From Proluteimonas luteida (lineage in GTDB: Bacteria > Pseudomonadota > Gammaproteobacteria > Xanthomonadales > Xanthomonadaceae), in contig NZ_JAIWPT010000009.1 of the NCBI RefSeq assembly GCF_021191695.1, forward strand, positions 62,001-126,000: a stretch of DNA of 64,000 nt. The letters run 5' to 3'. This document shows positions 34,033 to 43,567 of this stretch, one piece after another; the stretch's first letter is position 1, and each line of letters starts with the position of its first letter. Made by a program: the position numbers and the translations under genes. Below the pieces are notes generated by a model. It had not been told where the DNA came from. It worked only from the letters and a program-made list of their open reading frames with translations, and made no database searches.

Positions 34033-34120
34033 GTAGGTCGGCCCCACGCGGCCGACGCGCGCGGCGTCCGGGTTCGCGACGTATCGAGTTCCCGGCGTCG
34101 GGGCCGTTGCCCCGACCTAC
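34033..34120. repeat. BIME-like inverted pair of the GTAGGTCGG family
   Basis: An 88-bp element that begins GTAGGTCGG and ends CCGACCTAC, so its termini are perfect inverted repeats; inner parts are CCCCACGCGGCCGACGCG and GGCGTCGGGGCCGTTGCCCC. It ends the second tRNA-Leu unit. Confidence 0.8.
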
Positions 34121-34140
34121 GATTGCACCCGGGAACCGGC

Positions 34141-34174
34141 AAAAAAAAGGACCCGCGTATCGCTACGCGGGTCC
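34141..34174 (-). terminator. Intrinsic terminator of the cydABX operon
   Basis: On the minus strand an 11-bp stem GGACCCGCGTA / TACGCGGGTCC with a 4-nt loop is followed by eight T. It lies 39 bp after the cydX stop. Confidence 0.95.
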
Positions 34175-34212
34175 CGCTCCTTCCCCGAGCTTTGTCTGTT
34201 GCCGCGGCGTGC

Positions 34213-34332
34213 TCAGTCGGCGTCGCGGGATGCTTCCTCGCGGCGCTGCTCGCGCACCTCGAACCACATGCCGTTGAGGATCGCGAAGGTGGCGGCGAGT
34301 CCGACGCCGAGGATCCAGGCGAAATACCACAT
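34213..34332 (-). CDS. cydX: Cytochrome bd oxidase small subunit CydX
   Basis: A 39-residue single-helix peptide needed for stability and activity of cytochrome bd. The N-terminus MWYFAWILG is the CydX signature shared with E. coli CydX, followed by a hydrophobic helix to about residue 20 and a charged tail (EVREQRREEASRD). A GGAG ribosome site lies 9 nt before the ATG at 34332. It is the third gene of cydABX, 60 bp after cydB and before the operon terminator. Confidence 0.95.
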   Translation of the reverse strand: MWYFAWILGVGLAATFAILNGMWFEVREQRREEASRDAD

Positions 34333-34392
34333 GATGATGTACTCCTTCTTGCGGGGGCCGCGGCCCCCGGATGGAATGGATGGGAAATCGGC

Positions 34393-35541
34393 TCAGTAGG
34401 CGTTGTGGGTGTCGGTGACGCTGGCCTCGGTCACCTTGCCGCGCAGCACGCGGAACACCCAGGTGGTGTAGGCGAGGATGATCGGCAGGAACACGATCGT
34501 GCACAGCAGCATGATCCACAGCGTCAGCTGGCTGCTGGACGCATCCCACAGCGTCAAACCGGCATCGGGCACGCTGGAGGACGGCAGCAGGAACGGGAAG
34601 ATCGCAAAGCCCACCGTCAGGATCACGCCGGCCAGCGACGCGCCGGAGGCGATGAAGGCCAGGCCGCCGCGACGCATGCGCAGCAGTACCGCCGAGGCCA
34701 AGGCGCCGGCGATGCCGAGCACCGGGGCGATGATCGTCCACGGCATCTCGCGGTAGTTGGCCATCCACAGGCCCGGCGCGCTGCTGACCGACTTGTGCAG
34801 CGGGTTGGACGCGAACGCGCCGTCGATGACCGAATCCACGCGGAAGCCGTGGATGCCGGTGGCGATCCACACGCCGGCGGCCGCGAACAGCACCGCGCCG
34901 AGGATCGCGGCGATGCTGCCGTAGCGGGCCGAGCGGTCGGCGATCGGGCCGTCGGTCTTGATCACCAGCATCGCCGCGCCGTGCGCGACCAGCAGGCTGA
35001 CGCTGACCAGGCCCGACAGCAGCGCGAACGGCGTCAGCAGGCCGAAAAAGCCGCCGGTGTAGACCGGGCGCAGTTCGGGCGTGAAGTGGAACGGCACGCC
35101 CAGCAGCACGTTGCCGACCGCGACGCCGAAGATCAGCGCCGGCACCGCGCCGCCGATGAACAGCGCCCAGTCCCAGGTCTCCTTCCAGCGAGTGTTCTCG
35201 ACCTTGCCGCGGAACTTGAAGCCGACCGGCCGCAGGATCAGCGCGAACAGGATCACGAACATCGCCAGGTAGAAACCGGAGAAGCTGACCGCGTACAGCG
35301 GCGGGAACGCGGCGAAGATCGCGCCACCGCCCAGGATCAGCCACACCTGGTTGCCCTCCCAGACCGGGCCGATGGTATTGACGACGATGCGGCGCTCGAC
35401 GTCGGTCCTGGCCACGAAGGGGAGCAGCGTGCCGACGCCGAGGTCGAAGCCGTCCATGACCGCGAAGCCGATCAGCAGCACGCCCAGCAGCAGCCACCAG
35501 ATCAGTCGCAGCGTCGCGTAGTCGAGGGGAATGAAATCCAT
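34393..35541 (-). CDS. cydB: Cytochrome bd ubiquinol oxidase subunit II
   Basis: The second large subunit of the high-affinity bd quinol oxidase. The 382-residue protein is hydrophobic with about nine predicted membrane helices; the N-terminal FAVMDGFDLGVG stretch, WEGNQVWLILGGGAIFAAFP and FRGKVENTRWKETWDW are family hallmarks. Start at the ATG at 35541, 31 bp behind cydA. Confidence 0.97.
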   Translation of the reverse strand: MDFIPLDYATLRLIWWLLLGVLLIGFAVMDGFDLGVGTLLPFVARTDVERRIVVNTIGPVWEGNQVWLILGGGAIFAAFPPLYAVSFSGFYLAMFVILFALILRPVGFKFRGKVENTRWKETWDWALFIGGAVPALIFGVAVGNVLLGVPFHFTPELRPVYTGGFFGLLTPFALLSGLVSVSLLVAHGAAMLVIKTDGPIADRSARYGSIAAILGAVLFAAAGVWIATGIHGFRVDSVIDGAFASNPLHKSVSSAPGLWMANYREMPWTIIAPVLGIAGALASAVLLRMRRGGLAFIASGASLAGVILTVGFAIFPFLLPSSSVPDAGLTLWDASSSQLTLWIMLLCTIVFLPIILAYTTWVFRVLRGKVTEASVTDTHNAY

Positions 35542-35572
35542 GGGGAATCCTTGATCGTGTCGGGGCCGGGCG

Positions 35573-37183
35573 TCAGCCGCGGGGTGCGGGTGCGGAGTCG
35601 AGCGCGTCGATGTCGGGCGCCACGTCATCGATGGCGGCCGGGGTCTCGTCGTGTTCCGGCGGGGCCAGCTTGTCGGGTCCCTTGCGGATCGCGTTGATCA
35701 TCAGCTTGACCTCGACGATCGCCAGGCCCGTGTAGATGGCGACGAAACCGGCCAGCGAGATCAGGATGTCGCGCAGCGCCAGGCCAGAGGCCGCGTAGAA
35801 GGTCGGCAGCACGCCCTCGACCACCCACGGCTGGCGGCCGTACTCGGCGACGAACCAGCCGCATTCGCTGGCGATCCACGGCAGCGGCAGGCTCCACAGC
35901 GCCGCCCACAGGAACCAGCGCTTCTGCTCCAGCCTGCCGGTGGTGACCAGCCAGAAGGCGACGATGAAGAACGCGATCAGGTAGAAGCCGATGCCGGCCA
36001 TGACCCGGAAGGTCCAGAACAGCGGCGCGACCCGCGGCACGGTGTCGAGCGCGGCCATGGAGATCTCCTCCTCGGTCGCCTCGGTGATGTCGTCGCGGTA
36101 GCGCTTGAGCAGCAGGCCGTGGCCGAGATCCTGCCAGTGGCGCTCGAACACGTCGCGGGCCTCGACGTTGTCGCGGTCCTCGCGCAGCAGTTCCAGCGCC
36201 GCATAGGCCAGCTGGCCGCCGCGGATGCGGTGTTCGGCGCGCTCGACCAGGTCGAGGATGCCGGGGATCTCGGTGTGCAGCGAGCGGGTGGCGATCACGC
36301 CCATCAGCCACGGGATCTTGACCTCGAAGCGGTTGCGCTGCTCCGCCTGGTCGGGCAGGCCGAACACGGTGAACGGCGCGGGCGCCTGCTCGGTGTGCCA
36401 CATGCCCTCGATCGCGGCGAGCTTCATCTTCTGGTGCTCGGTGGCCGCGTAGCCGCTCTCGTCGCCCAGCACCACCACGCTCAGCGCCGAGGCCAGGCCG
36501 AAGCTGGCCGCGACCGCGATCGAGCGGCGGGCGATGTCCTTGTGCTTGCCGCGCAGCAGGTACAGCGCGCTGATCGACATGACGAAGATCGCGCCGGTGA
36601 CGTAGCCCGCGCTGACGGTGTGCACGAACTTGGCCTGGGCGACGGGATTGAAGATCACCGCGACGAAGTCGACGACCTCCATGCGCATCGTGTCGGGATT
36701 GAAGATCGCGCCGACCGGGTTCTGCATCCAGCCGTTGGCGACCAGGATCCACAGCGCCGAGAAGTTCGCGCCCAGCGCGACCAGCCAGGTCACCATCAGG
36801 TGCTGGACCTTCGACAGCCGCTTCCAGCCGAAGAAGAACAGGCCGATGAAGGTCGCCTCGAGGAAGAACGCCATCAGGCCCTCGATCGCCAGCGGGGCGC
36901 CGAAGATGTCGCCGACGTAATGGCTGTAGTAGGCCCAGTTCATGCCGAACTGGAACTCCATGACGATGCCGGTGGCCACGCCCATCGCGAAGTTGATGCC
37001 GAACAGCACGCCCCAGAACAAGGTCATGCGTCGCCAGACGTCGCGTCCGGTCATCACGTAGACGCTCTCCATGATCGCCATCAGCAGCGACAGTCCCAGG
37101 GTCAGCGGGACGAAGAGGAAGTGGTACATCGCGGTCAATGCGAACTGCAGGCGGGACAGTTCGACGACATTCATGTCGATCAT
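35573..37183 (-). CDS. cydA: Cytochrome bd ubiquinol oxidase subunit I
   Basis: The haem-bearing subunit that oxidises ubiquinol and reduces oxygen to water. The 536-residue protein starts MIDMNVVELSRLQFALTAMYHFLFVPLTLG, in which His21 is the expected haem b595 ligand; the GRQPWVVEG segment and multiple helices follow. A long Q-loop is present (region about 250-400). The ATG at 37183 and the one at 37174 are both possible. A perfect FNR box lies 61 bp upstream, so microaerobic induction is expected. Confidence 0.97.
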   Translation of the reverse strand: MIDMNVVELSRLQFALTAMYHFLFVPLTLGLSLLMAIMESVYVMTGRDVWRRMTLFWGVLFGINFAMGVATGIVMEFQFGMNWAYYSHYVGDIFGAPLAIEGLMAFFLEATFIGLFFFGWKRLSKVQHLMVTWLVALGANFSALWILVANGWMQNPVGAIFNPDTMRMEVVDFVAVIFNPVAQAKFVHTVSAGYVTGAIFVMSISALYLLRGKHKDIARRSIAVAASFGLASALSVVVLGDESGYAATEHQKMKLAAIEGMWHTEQAPAPFTVFGLPDQAEQRNRFEVKIPWLMGVIATRSLHTEIPGILDLVERAEHRIRGGQLAYAALELLREDRDNVEARDVFERHWQDLGHGLLLKRYRDDITEATEEEISMAALDTVPRVAPLFWTFRVMAGIGFYLIAFFIVAFWLVTTGRLEQKRWFLWAALWSLPLPWIASECGWFVAEYGRQPWVVEGVLPTFYAASGLALRDILISLAGFVAIYTGLAIVEVKLMINAIRKGPDKLAPPEHDETPAAIDDVAPDIDALDSAPAPRG

Positions 37184-37243
37184 GGGCGGTTCGGCCAGGC
37201 TGGGGTCATGTGTGAATGGTCTGCCTGCGGGGCCGGCGCCGCA

Positions 37244-37257
37244 TTGATCAGGATCAA
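37244..37257. promoter_or_regulatory. FNR/Anr box upstream of cydA
   Basis: TTGAT-CAGG-ATCAA is a perfect match to the FNR consensus TTGAT-N4-ATCAA. It lies between cydA and the fnr-like gene, 61 bp from the cydA start and 110 bp from the end of the fnr gene, so it most likely controls cydABX. Confidence 0.9.
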
Positions 37258-37366
37258 TGCGGCCGGCGGCGGGCGCATGCGACAAAGACCGTCCGCCCAA
37301 CGTCCTGCCCGGCGATACCACGCACAGGCGCGCCAGACCCCTCGCAGGCCGGCAGGCCGCAGACGG

Positions 37367-38146
37367 CTAGAGCCCGGCTGCAGCCCGCAGCGCGGCCAGG
37401 TCGACCAGGTCGATCCGGCGCGGGTCGTCGAACGCGACCGCCTGGGCGGCGCGCAGTTTGGTGAAACTGCGGCTGACGGTTTCGATCGTCAGCCCGAGAT
37501 GGTCGGCGATGTCGGCCCGGGTCATCGGCAGGTCGACGTGGTCCACGCAGCCGCCGCGGCGGTGCTGGCGCTCGGCCATGTCGACGAGGAACCCGGCCAG
37601 CCGTTCGGCCGGCCCCAGCCGCGCCAGCAGCATCAGGCTGGCGCGGGTGGCGTCCAGTTCGGTGCAGGCCTGGGCCAGCATCCCCGACTCCAGTTCGGGA
37701 TGGCGGGTGCACAGCCGCCGCATGTCCTGCATCGAGAACACGCACAGTTCGCTGTCGGTGATCGCCTCGATCGTGTGCCGGTACAGCGGCGCGCCGCTGA
37801 ACCCGATGAAGTCGCCCGGCATAAGGAAGCTGGCGACCAGCCGGCGGCCGTCGGGCAGCAGGCGCACGCGCCGCAGCATGCCGTGGGTCAGAGTGTAGAC
37901 CTCGCGCCGCGGCGCGCCCTCGTGCACCAGCGTGGTGCCGGCCGGGACCCGGATCTCGCCGGCAACGTCCTCCAGGTCGCGGGTGTACTCGAACGGCAGT
38001 GCGGCGCAGATCGCCAGGTCGCGGGTCTGGCAGTCCCGGCAGCCCGGATGCGGGCCGCGCCTTGCGCCGCCGCTCATCGCCGCGCGCGGTCCCTGCCCGC
38101 CGACGGGCTGCGGAATCGATGGACGCTGGCGCGGTTTCGTATCCAT
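37367..38146 (-). CDS. fnr: FNR-type oxygen-responsive transcription regulator
   Basis: A 259-residue Crp/Fnr protein. Cys36, Cys39 and Cys47 near the N-terminus plus Cys135 in the sensory domain (DSELCVFSMQ, aligned with E. coli FNR Cys122) can ligate a 4Fe-4S cluster; the spacing C-x2-C-x7-C differs slightly from E. coli C-x2-C-x5-C. The recognition helix LTIETVSRSF has the E-x2-S-R residues (Glu222, Ser225, Arg226) that read TTGAT half-sites. It lies just upstream of cydABX on the same strand, with a matching site in between, so direct control of cyd is likely. About 30 residues before the first Cys are poorly conserved. Confidence 0.9.
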   Translation of the reverse strand: MDTKPRQRPSIPQPVGGQGPRAAMSGGARRGPHPGCRDCQTRDLAICAALPFEYTRDLEDVAGEIRVPAGTTLVHEGAPRREVYTLTHGMLRRVRLLPDGRRLVASFLMPGDFIGFSGAPLYRHTIEAITDSELCVFSMQDMRRLCTRHPELESGMLAQACTELDATRASLMLLARLGPAERLAGFLVDMAERQHRRGGCVDHVDLPMTRADIADHLGLTIETVSRSFTKLRAAQAVAFDDPRRIDLVDLAALRAAAGL

Positions 38147-38322
38147 GACGCCCGCATCATACCCCGCCTGCGGCGCGGTGCCGCACGCCGGGGATGGCCC
38201 CTGGTCTCGCCGTCGCCGGCAAACGCGCGACCGGGGTGGGAATGCGTCACACGCCATCGGCGCCCGCGGCGGCATTAACCCCTAAAATGATCGGCCGACC
38301 CTGATCCCGCCCCCGCCTTCTG

Positions 38323-40566
38323 ATGACCGAAACCGTCCGTCCCACCTTCCACGGCTTCGAGCAGCTGCCGCTGCGCGAATTCGCCGAGCGCGCCTACCTC
38401 GACTATTCGATGTACGTGGTGCTCGACCGCGCCCTGCCCTTCATCGGCGACGGCCTGAAGCCGGTGCAGCGCCGCATCATCTACGCCATGAGCGAGCTGG
38501 GCCTGGGCGCGGCGGCGAAGCCGAAGAAGTCCGCGCGCACCGTCGGCGACGTGATCGGCAAGTACCACCCGCATGGCGACAGCGCCTGCTACGAGGCGCT
38601 GGTGCTGATGGCACAGCCGTTCTCGTACCGCTATCCGCTGATCGACGGCCAGGGCAACTTCGGTTCCAGCGACGACCCCAAGTCGTTCGCGGCGATGCGC
38701 TACACCGAGTCGAAGATGACCCCGCTGGCCGAGGTGCTGCTGGCCGAACTGGGCCACGGCACCGTCGACTGGACCGCCAACTTCGACGGCACCCTGGAGG
38801 AACCGTCGTGGCTGCCCGCGCGCCTGCCGCACCTGCTGCTCAACGGCACCACCGGCATCGCCGTGGGCATGGCCACCGACGTGCCGCCGCACAACCTCGG
38901 CGAGATCGTCAGCGCCTGCGTGCGCCTGCTCGACGACCCGGACGCGAGCGTGCGCGACCTGTGCGAGCACGTGCGCGGCCCGGACTACCCGACCAGTGCC
39001 GAGATCATCACCCCCGCCGCCGACCTGCTGTCGATCTACGAGACCGGCCACGGCGGCGTGCGCGCCCGCGCGACGTTCGCGAAGGAAGGCGGCAACATCG
39101 TCGTCACCGCGCTGCCCTACCAGGTCAGCCCGAGCAAGGTCATCGAGCAGATCGCCGCGCAGATGCGCGCCAAGAAGCTGCCGTGGCTGGAGGACATCCG
39201 CGACGAGTCCGACCACGCCAACCCGGTGCGGGTGGTGCTGGTGCCGCGATCCAGCCGCGTCGACGCCGACCAGTTGATGGGGCACCTGTTCGCGACGACG
39301 GACCTGGAGAAGAGCTACCGGGTCAACCTCAACGTGATCGGGCTCGACGGCCGCCCGCAGGTCAAGAACCTGAGGATGCTGCTGTCCGAATGGCTGCAGT
39401 TCCGCACCGACACGGTCACCCGCCGCCTGACCCACCGGCTGGAGAAGGTCGAGCGCCGCCTGCACCTGCTCGACGGCCTGCTGGTCGCGTTCCTCAACCT
39501 CGACGAGGTGATCCGCATCATCCGCACCGAGGACGAGCCGCGGCCGGTGCTGCAGGCGCGCTTCGGGCTCAGCGACGAACAGGTCGACTACATCCTCGAG
39601 ACCCGCCTGCGCCAGCTCGCGCGGCTGGAGGAAATGAAGATCCGCGGCGAACAGGCCGAGCTGGAAAGCGAGCGCGACCGCCTGATCGCCACGCTCGGCA
39701 GCAAGGCCAGGCTGAAGAAGCTGGTCAAGGACGAACTGCTGGCCGATGCCAAGAAGTACGGCGACGCGCGCCGCTCGCCGCTGGTCGTGCGCGGCGCCGC
39801 GCAGGCGCTGGCCGAGACCGACCTGGTGCCCAGCGAGCCGGTGACGGTCGTGGTCAGCGAAAAGGGCTGGGTGCGCGCGGCCAAGGGCCACGACGTGGAC
39901 CCGGCGGGGATGAACTACCGTGACGGCGACCGCCTGCTGGCATTCGCGCGCGGGCGCAGCACCCAGCAGGTCGCGTTCTTGGACAGCAACGGCCGCAGCT
40001 ATTCGACGATCGCGCATTCGCTGCCGTCGGCGCGCGGCAACGGCGAACCGCTGACCGGCCGCTTCTCGCCGGCAGCCGGCGCCGCGTTCCAGGCGCTGGC
40101 GACCGGCGACAACGACAGCCGCTTCGTGCTGGCGTCCTCGCACGGCTACGGCTTCGTGACCCGCTTCGAGAACCTGACCGGCCGACAGAAGGCCGGCAAG
40201 GCGATGCTGACGCTGTCGCCGGGCGCGGGCGTGCTGCAGCCCGCCGCCGTGCGCGACGTCGACGCCGACCGGCTGGTCGTCGTCACCAGTGCCGGCCATC
40301 TGCTGGTGTTCCCGGTCGGCGAGCTGCCGGAACTCGACAAGGGCAAGGGCAACAAGATCATCGAGATCCCCAAGGCCAAGCGCGGCACCGAGCACGTGGT
40401 CGCCGTCGCCGTCGTGTCGCCCGGCAGCGCATTGCTGGTGAGGTCCGGCGCCCGCACGATGACCCTGTCGTTCCGGGATCTGGAACCGTACCTGGGCGCG
40501 CGCGCCAGCCGCGGCGGCCTGCTGCCGCGCGGCTGGCAGAAGGTGGAGGGCCTCGATGTTGAGTGA
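38323..40566 (+). CDS. parC: DNA topoisomerase IV subunit A
   Basis: Decatenates daughter chromosomes with ParE. The 747-residue protein has the winged-helix catalytic core: the quinolone-determining region [10 protein letters not shown] with Ser87 and Glu91 (equivalents of E. coli Ser80/Glu84, wild type), and catalytic Tyr127 in RYTESKM. The tower/coiled-coil region and a C-terminal beta-pinwheel follow. ParE is not in the window. Confidence 0.97.
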   Translation: MTETVRPTFHGFEQLPLREFAERAYLDYSMYVVLDRALPFIGDGLKPVQRRIIYAMSELGLGAAAKPKKSARTVGDVIGKYHPHGDSACYEALVLMAQPFSYRYPLIDGQGNFGSSDDPKSFAAMRYTESKMTPLAEVLLAELGHGTVDWTANFDGTLEEPSWLPARLPHLLLNGTTGIAVGMATDVPPHNLGEIVSACVRLLDDPDASVRDLCEHVRGPDYPTSAEIITPAADLLSIYETGHGGVRARATFAKEGGNIVVTALPYQVSPSKVIEQIAAQMRAKKLPWLEDIRDESDHANPVRVVLVPRSSRVDADQLMGHLFATTDLEKSYRVNLNVIGLDGRPQVKNLRMLLSEWLQFRTDTVTRRLTHRLEKVERRLHLLDGLLVAFLNLDEVIRIIRTEDEPRPVLQARFGLSDEQVDYILETRLRQLARLEEMKIRGEQAELESERDRLIATLGSKARLKKLVKDELLADAKKYGDARRSPLVVRGAAQALAETDLVPSEPVTVVVSEKGWVRAAKGHDVDPAGMNYRDGDRLLAFARGRSTQQVAFLDSNGRSYSTIAHSLPSARGNGEPLTGRFSPAAGAAFQALATGDNDSRFVLASSHGYGFVTRFENLTGRQKAGKAMLTLSPGAGVLQPAAVRDVDADRLVVVTSAGHLLVFPVGELPELDKGKGNKIIEIPKAKRGTEHVVAVAVVSPGSALLVRSGARTMTLSFRDLEPYLGARASRGGLLPRGWQKVEGLDVE

Positions 40567-40649
40567 TTCGCCAACCGGACGCACGGTGGCGCCTTGGCCA
40601 TCGTCGACGCCGGCGCGCGGCAGGCAGGCGAAGGTCTGGAGGTCGGGCG

Positions 40650-41309
40650 ATGGACGCCGCGTTCTGGCATGAACGCTGGGGCAGCGGCCGCATCGGCTTC
40701 CACCAGGACAGGCCGCTGCCGCTGCTGTGCAAGCACTGGCCCGCGCTGGCGCTGGCCAGCGACGCACGCGTGTTCGTGCCACTGTGCGGCAAGTCGCTGG
40801 ACATGGCCTGGCTGGCCGAACAGGGTCACCGGGTGCTCGGCGTGGAGCTGTCGGAACTGGCGATCCGCCAGTTCTTCGACGAGCGCGGCCTGGTGCCCAC
40901 CTGCCACGACACCGCCGCCGGCACGCATTTCGTCGCCGGCCCGTTCGAGCTGATCCGCGGCAATGCGTTCGCACTCGATGCCGCGCTGCTGGCCGGCTGC
41001 GCCGGCATCTACGACCGCGCCGCGCTGATCGCACTGCCGCCCGCGCTGCGCGCGACCTATGCCGCAACCGCCTGGCATCGCATGCCGGCCGGCTGCCGTG
41101 GCCTGCTGGTCACGCTGGCGTATCCCCAGCACCAGAAATCCGGCCCGCCGTTTTCGGTCGACGGCGAGCAGGTGCACGCGCTGCTCGACCGCGACTGGCG
41201 GGTGGACCTGCTGGACACCTGCGACATCCTCGAACATGAGCCGGGCTTCGTCGCCGACGGCGTGACCGCGCTGTCGACCGGCGTGTGGCGGGTCCAACGG
41301 CGCGGTTGA
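40650..41309 (+). CDS. tpm: Thiopurine S-methyltransferase
   Basis: A SAM-dependent methyltransferase; bacterial members can methylate thiopurines and selenium or tellurium compounds. The 219-residue protein begins MDAAFWHERWGSGRIGFHQ, has the SAM motif VFVPLCGKSLDMAWLAEQGH and the ELSELAIRQFF helix, and GIYDRAALIALPP. Start at the ATG at 40650, with GGAGG upstream. It lies 83 bp behind parC and is convergent with bfr. Confidence 0.93.
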   Translation: MDAAFWHERWGSGRIGFHQDRPLPLLCKHWPALALASDARVFVPLCGKSLDMAWLAEQGHRVLGVELSELAIRQFFDERGLVPTCHDTAAGTHFVAGPFELIRGNAFALDAALLAGCAGIYDRAALIALPPALRATYAATAWHRMPAGCRGLLVTLAYPQHQKSGPPFSVDGEQVHALLDRDWRVDLLDTCDILEHEPGFVADGVTALSTGVWRVQRRG

Positions 41310-41314
41310 TTGCC

Positions 41315-41812
41315 CTAGCCCACGCCGGCGTGGGTCCCCTCGGCGTCGCCCATCCGGCTCTGCTGGTAGTTCTCCAGCCCGATCATCCGGATCAGGCGCA
41401 GCTGCTTCTCCAGCCAGTAGGTATGGTCTTCCTCGGTGTCGGCCAGCTGGGTCACCAGCACTTCGCGGCTGACGAAATCGCCGTGCTTCTCGCACAGCGC
41501 GATGCCCTTGGCGAGGTTCGCGCGGACCTTGTATTCCAGGTCCAGATCCTTGCGCAGCATCTCCTCGACCGTCTTGCCCGGCTCGAACGCATCCGGGCGC
41601 ATGTCCGGATCGCCTTCCAGGAACAGGATGCGGCGCAGCAGCGCGTCGGCATGCTGCGTCTCCTCCTCCATCTCGTGGTTGATGCGCGCGTACAGGGCCT
41701 GCAGACCCAGGTCCTCGTAGCGACGCGAATGCAGGAAATACTGGTCGCGCGCGGCCAGTTCGCCGCGCAGCAATTCCTTCAGGTAGTCGATGACTTCGGG
41801 ATGGCCTTTCAT
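41315..41812 (-). CDS. bfr: Bacterioferritin, subunit lacking the haem-ligating Met52
   Basis: A 24-mer iron store. The 165-residue subunit keeps the di-iron ferroxidase residues Glu18 (ELAARDQYF), Glu51 and His54 (MEEETQHAD), a Glu near 93 and Glu127/His130. At position 52, where E. coli Bfr has the haem ligand Met, this protein has Thr (Met48 is nearby). Bacterioferritins can have such non-haem subunits paired with a haem-binding partner. It is convergent with tpm and divergent from the Hsp70-like gene. Confidence 0.92.
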   Translation of the reverse strand: MKGHPEVIDYLKELLRGELAARDQYFLHSRRYEDLGLQALYARINHEMEEETQHADALLRRILFLEGDPDMRPDAFEPGKTVEEMLRKDLDLEYKVRANLAKGIALCEKHGDFVSREVLVTQLADTEEDHTYWLEKQLRLIRMIGLENYQQSRMGDAEGTHAGVG

Positions 41813-42000
41813 GGGTGCGCTCGCTGCAGCGTGGAATGCGCGCAGTATGCCGAGTCCCCCGCCGCCATGATCGGATGCGAATGCAAGACTTTTGCATTCT
41901 CAGACGGGACTGCCGGCCGGGCCGGCCCAGCGGCAGCACCTGCGGCGCTGCCGCCGGGCGCGTAGACTCCCCGGCCCACCCGCCCGCCTGCCTGCTCTCC

Positions 42001-43359
42001 ATGAAAATCGGCATCGACTTCGGCACCAGCTATTCCGCCGCGGCCGCGCGCATCGGCGACCGGATCGAACACATCCGCTTCGGCGGCCAGTCGCAGTTCC
42101 GCACCGCGGTGTTCTTCCCCACCACCCTGCCGGATCCGGCGGATTTCCAGCTGACCACGGCGATGGAAGGCGAAGTCGCCGACCTGGTCCGGGCGATGAA
42201 GGGCGAACAGACCCGCGCCGGCATCGCGCCGCGCAGCGATGCGCAGCTGCACGCCGATGCGGTACGCATCGTGCGCCGCCAGTGGCTGGAGCAGCAGATG
42301 CGCGATGCCGCGGCCTCGGCCGCAGACCTGCAGGACGCGGTGTTCGGCGAGGAGGCGATCGAACGCTACCTCGAGGAAGGCACCGGCAACCTCGTGCAGT
42401 CTCCGAAATCCATGCTCGGCTTCAACCTGCACCCGCGCGCGCGCCAGACCATCACCGGCATCGCCGCGCACATCCTCGAGCACATCCGCCTGAGCGCCAG
42501 CCAGCAGCTGGGCACCCCGGTACGCGAGGCAACGCTCGGTCGGCCGGTGCGCTTCCGCAGTTCGATGGGCGATGCCGGCGGCGAACAGGCGCTGTCGATC
42601 CTGCGCGAGGCCGCTGCGATCGCGGGCTTCGATGCGGTGCAGTTCCTCGAGGAACCCGCCGCGGCCGCGCTGCACCACCACGCGATCAGCCGCCAGCGGC
42701 AGACCACGCTGGTCGTCGACATCGGCGGCGGCACCAGCGACATCGCCCTGGCCGAGATCGGCGGCGATGCGGCGCCGCGCGTGCATCGCGCCTGGGGCAT
42801 GCCGGGCGGGGGCACCGACGTCGACCTGGCGCTGAGTCTGGCGCATTTCATGCCGCTGTTCGGCAAGGGCGTCACCCGCACGCCGGTACACCACTTCGTC
42901 GAGGCGGCGACCGTGCAGGACATGCCGCGCCAGCGCGATTTCCACAGGCGCGATTTCCGCGATGTCGAAGACCCCTACGGCACGCGCCTGCAGGCACTGC
43001 AGCAGGACGGCGGCACGACCCGGCTGTACCGCGGCGTCGAGGACATGAAGGTGCGCCTGAGCCGTCACGACGAGGCCGGGCACGTGCTCGACTACATCGA
43101 CCCGGCGCTGCAGGTCCGCACGACCCGCGGCGACCTCGAAACCGCCAGCGCGCGTTTCCTCGGCCAGCTCGGCGCGCTGCTCGACGAGGTCCGCGGCGAC
43201 CTGCCGCGGCCGCCCGACAGCCTGTTCCTGACCGGCGGAATGTCCGGCGCGCCCTACGTGCAGGCGGCCGCGCGCGCCCGTTTCCCCGAAGCACGTGTGG
43301 TGCTGGGCGACCCCTCGCTGGGGGTGGTGTCGGGCCTGGCCGAGCACGCGCGCAACTGA
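42001..43359 (+). CDS. yegD: Hsp70-family protein YegD-like
   Basis: A 452-residue actin/Hsp70-fold ATPase. The N-terminal phosphate loop KIGIDFGTSYSAAAARIG and the second phosphate motif LVVDIGGGTSDIALAEIG are present, as is the adenosine motif region LFLTGGMSGAPYVQAAA. It lacks the C-terminal substrate-binding domain of DnaK, as is normal for YegD; the chaperone role of YegD is not established. Start at the ATG at 42001, where homology begins. Confidence 0.92.
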   Translation: MKIGIDFGTSYSAAAARIGDRIEHIRFGGQSQFRTAVFFPTTLPDPADFQLTTAMEGEVADLVRAMKGEQTRAGIAPRSDAQLHADAVRIVRRQWLEQQMRDAAASAADLQDAVFGEEAIERYLEEGTGNLVQSPKSMLGFNLHPRARQTITGIAAHILEHIRLSASQQLGTPVREATLGRPVRFRSSMGDAGGEQALSILREAAAIAGFDAVQFLEEPAAAALHHHAISRQRQTTLVVDIGGGTSDIALAEIGGDAAPRVHRAWGMPGGGTDVDLALSLAHFMPLFGKGVTRTPVHHFVEAATVQDMPRQRDFHRRDFRDVEDPYGTRLQALQQDGGTTRLYRGVEDMKVRLSRHDEAGHVLDYIDPALQVRTTRGDLETASARFLGQLGALLDEVRGDLPRPPDSLFLTGGMSGAPYVQAAARARFPEARVVLGDPSLGVVSGLAEHARN

Positions 43360-43567
43360 GAGGCCGGGAGCGGTTCGCGCGCGCCTGCTGCGACCGCGCT
43401 ACGGCCTTCGATCGACGCGCGACCTGCGCGCCCCCCGCAGCCGCGGCGCGCGGGCCTTGCGACGTGACGCACGCATGCGCGGAACGCGCCGCACGCGGCG
43501 TACATGGCAACACAGCCGTGGAATAATCGGCCGCAACCGGGCAACCGCCGCGGGTGGGGACGTGTCG

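Noticed and set aside
33372..34120. CRISPR array made from the repeats near the tRNAs
   Set aside because: Repeats are palindromes with irregular spacing and the spacers are themselves repeated; no cas genes are in the window.
33220..34130. Genomic-island attachment site at the duplicated tRNA-Leu genes
   Set aside because: The repeated part is the complete tRNA plus downstream repeats, not a tRNA 3' end; there is no integrase, phage or plasmid gene nearby and only 450 bp between the copies.
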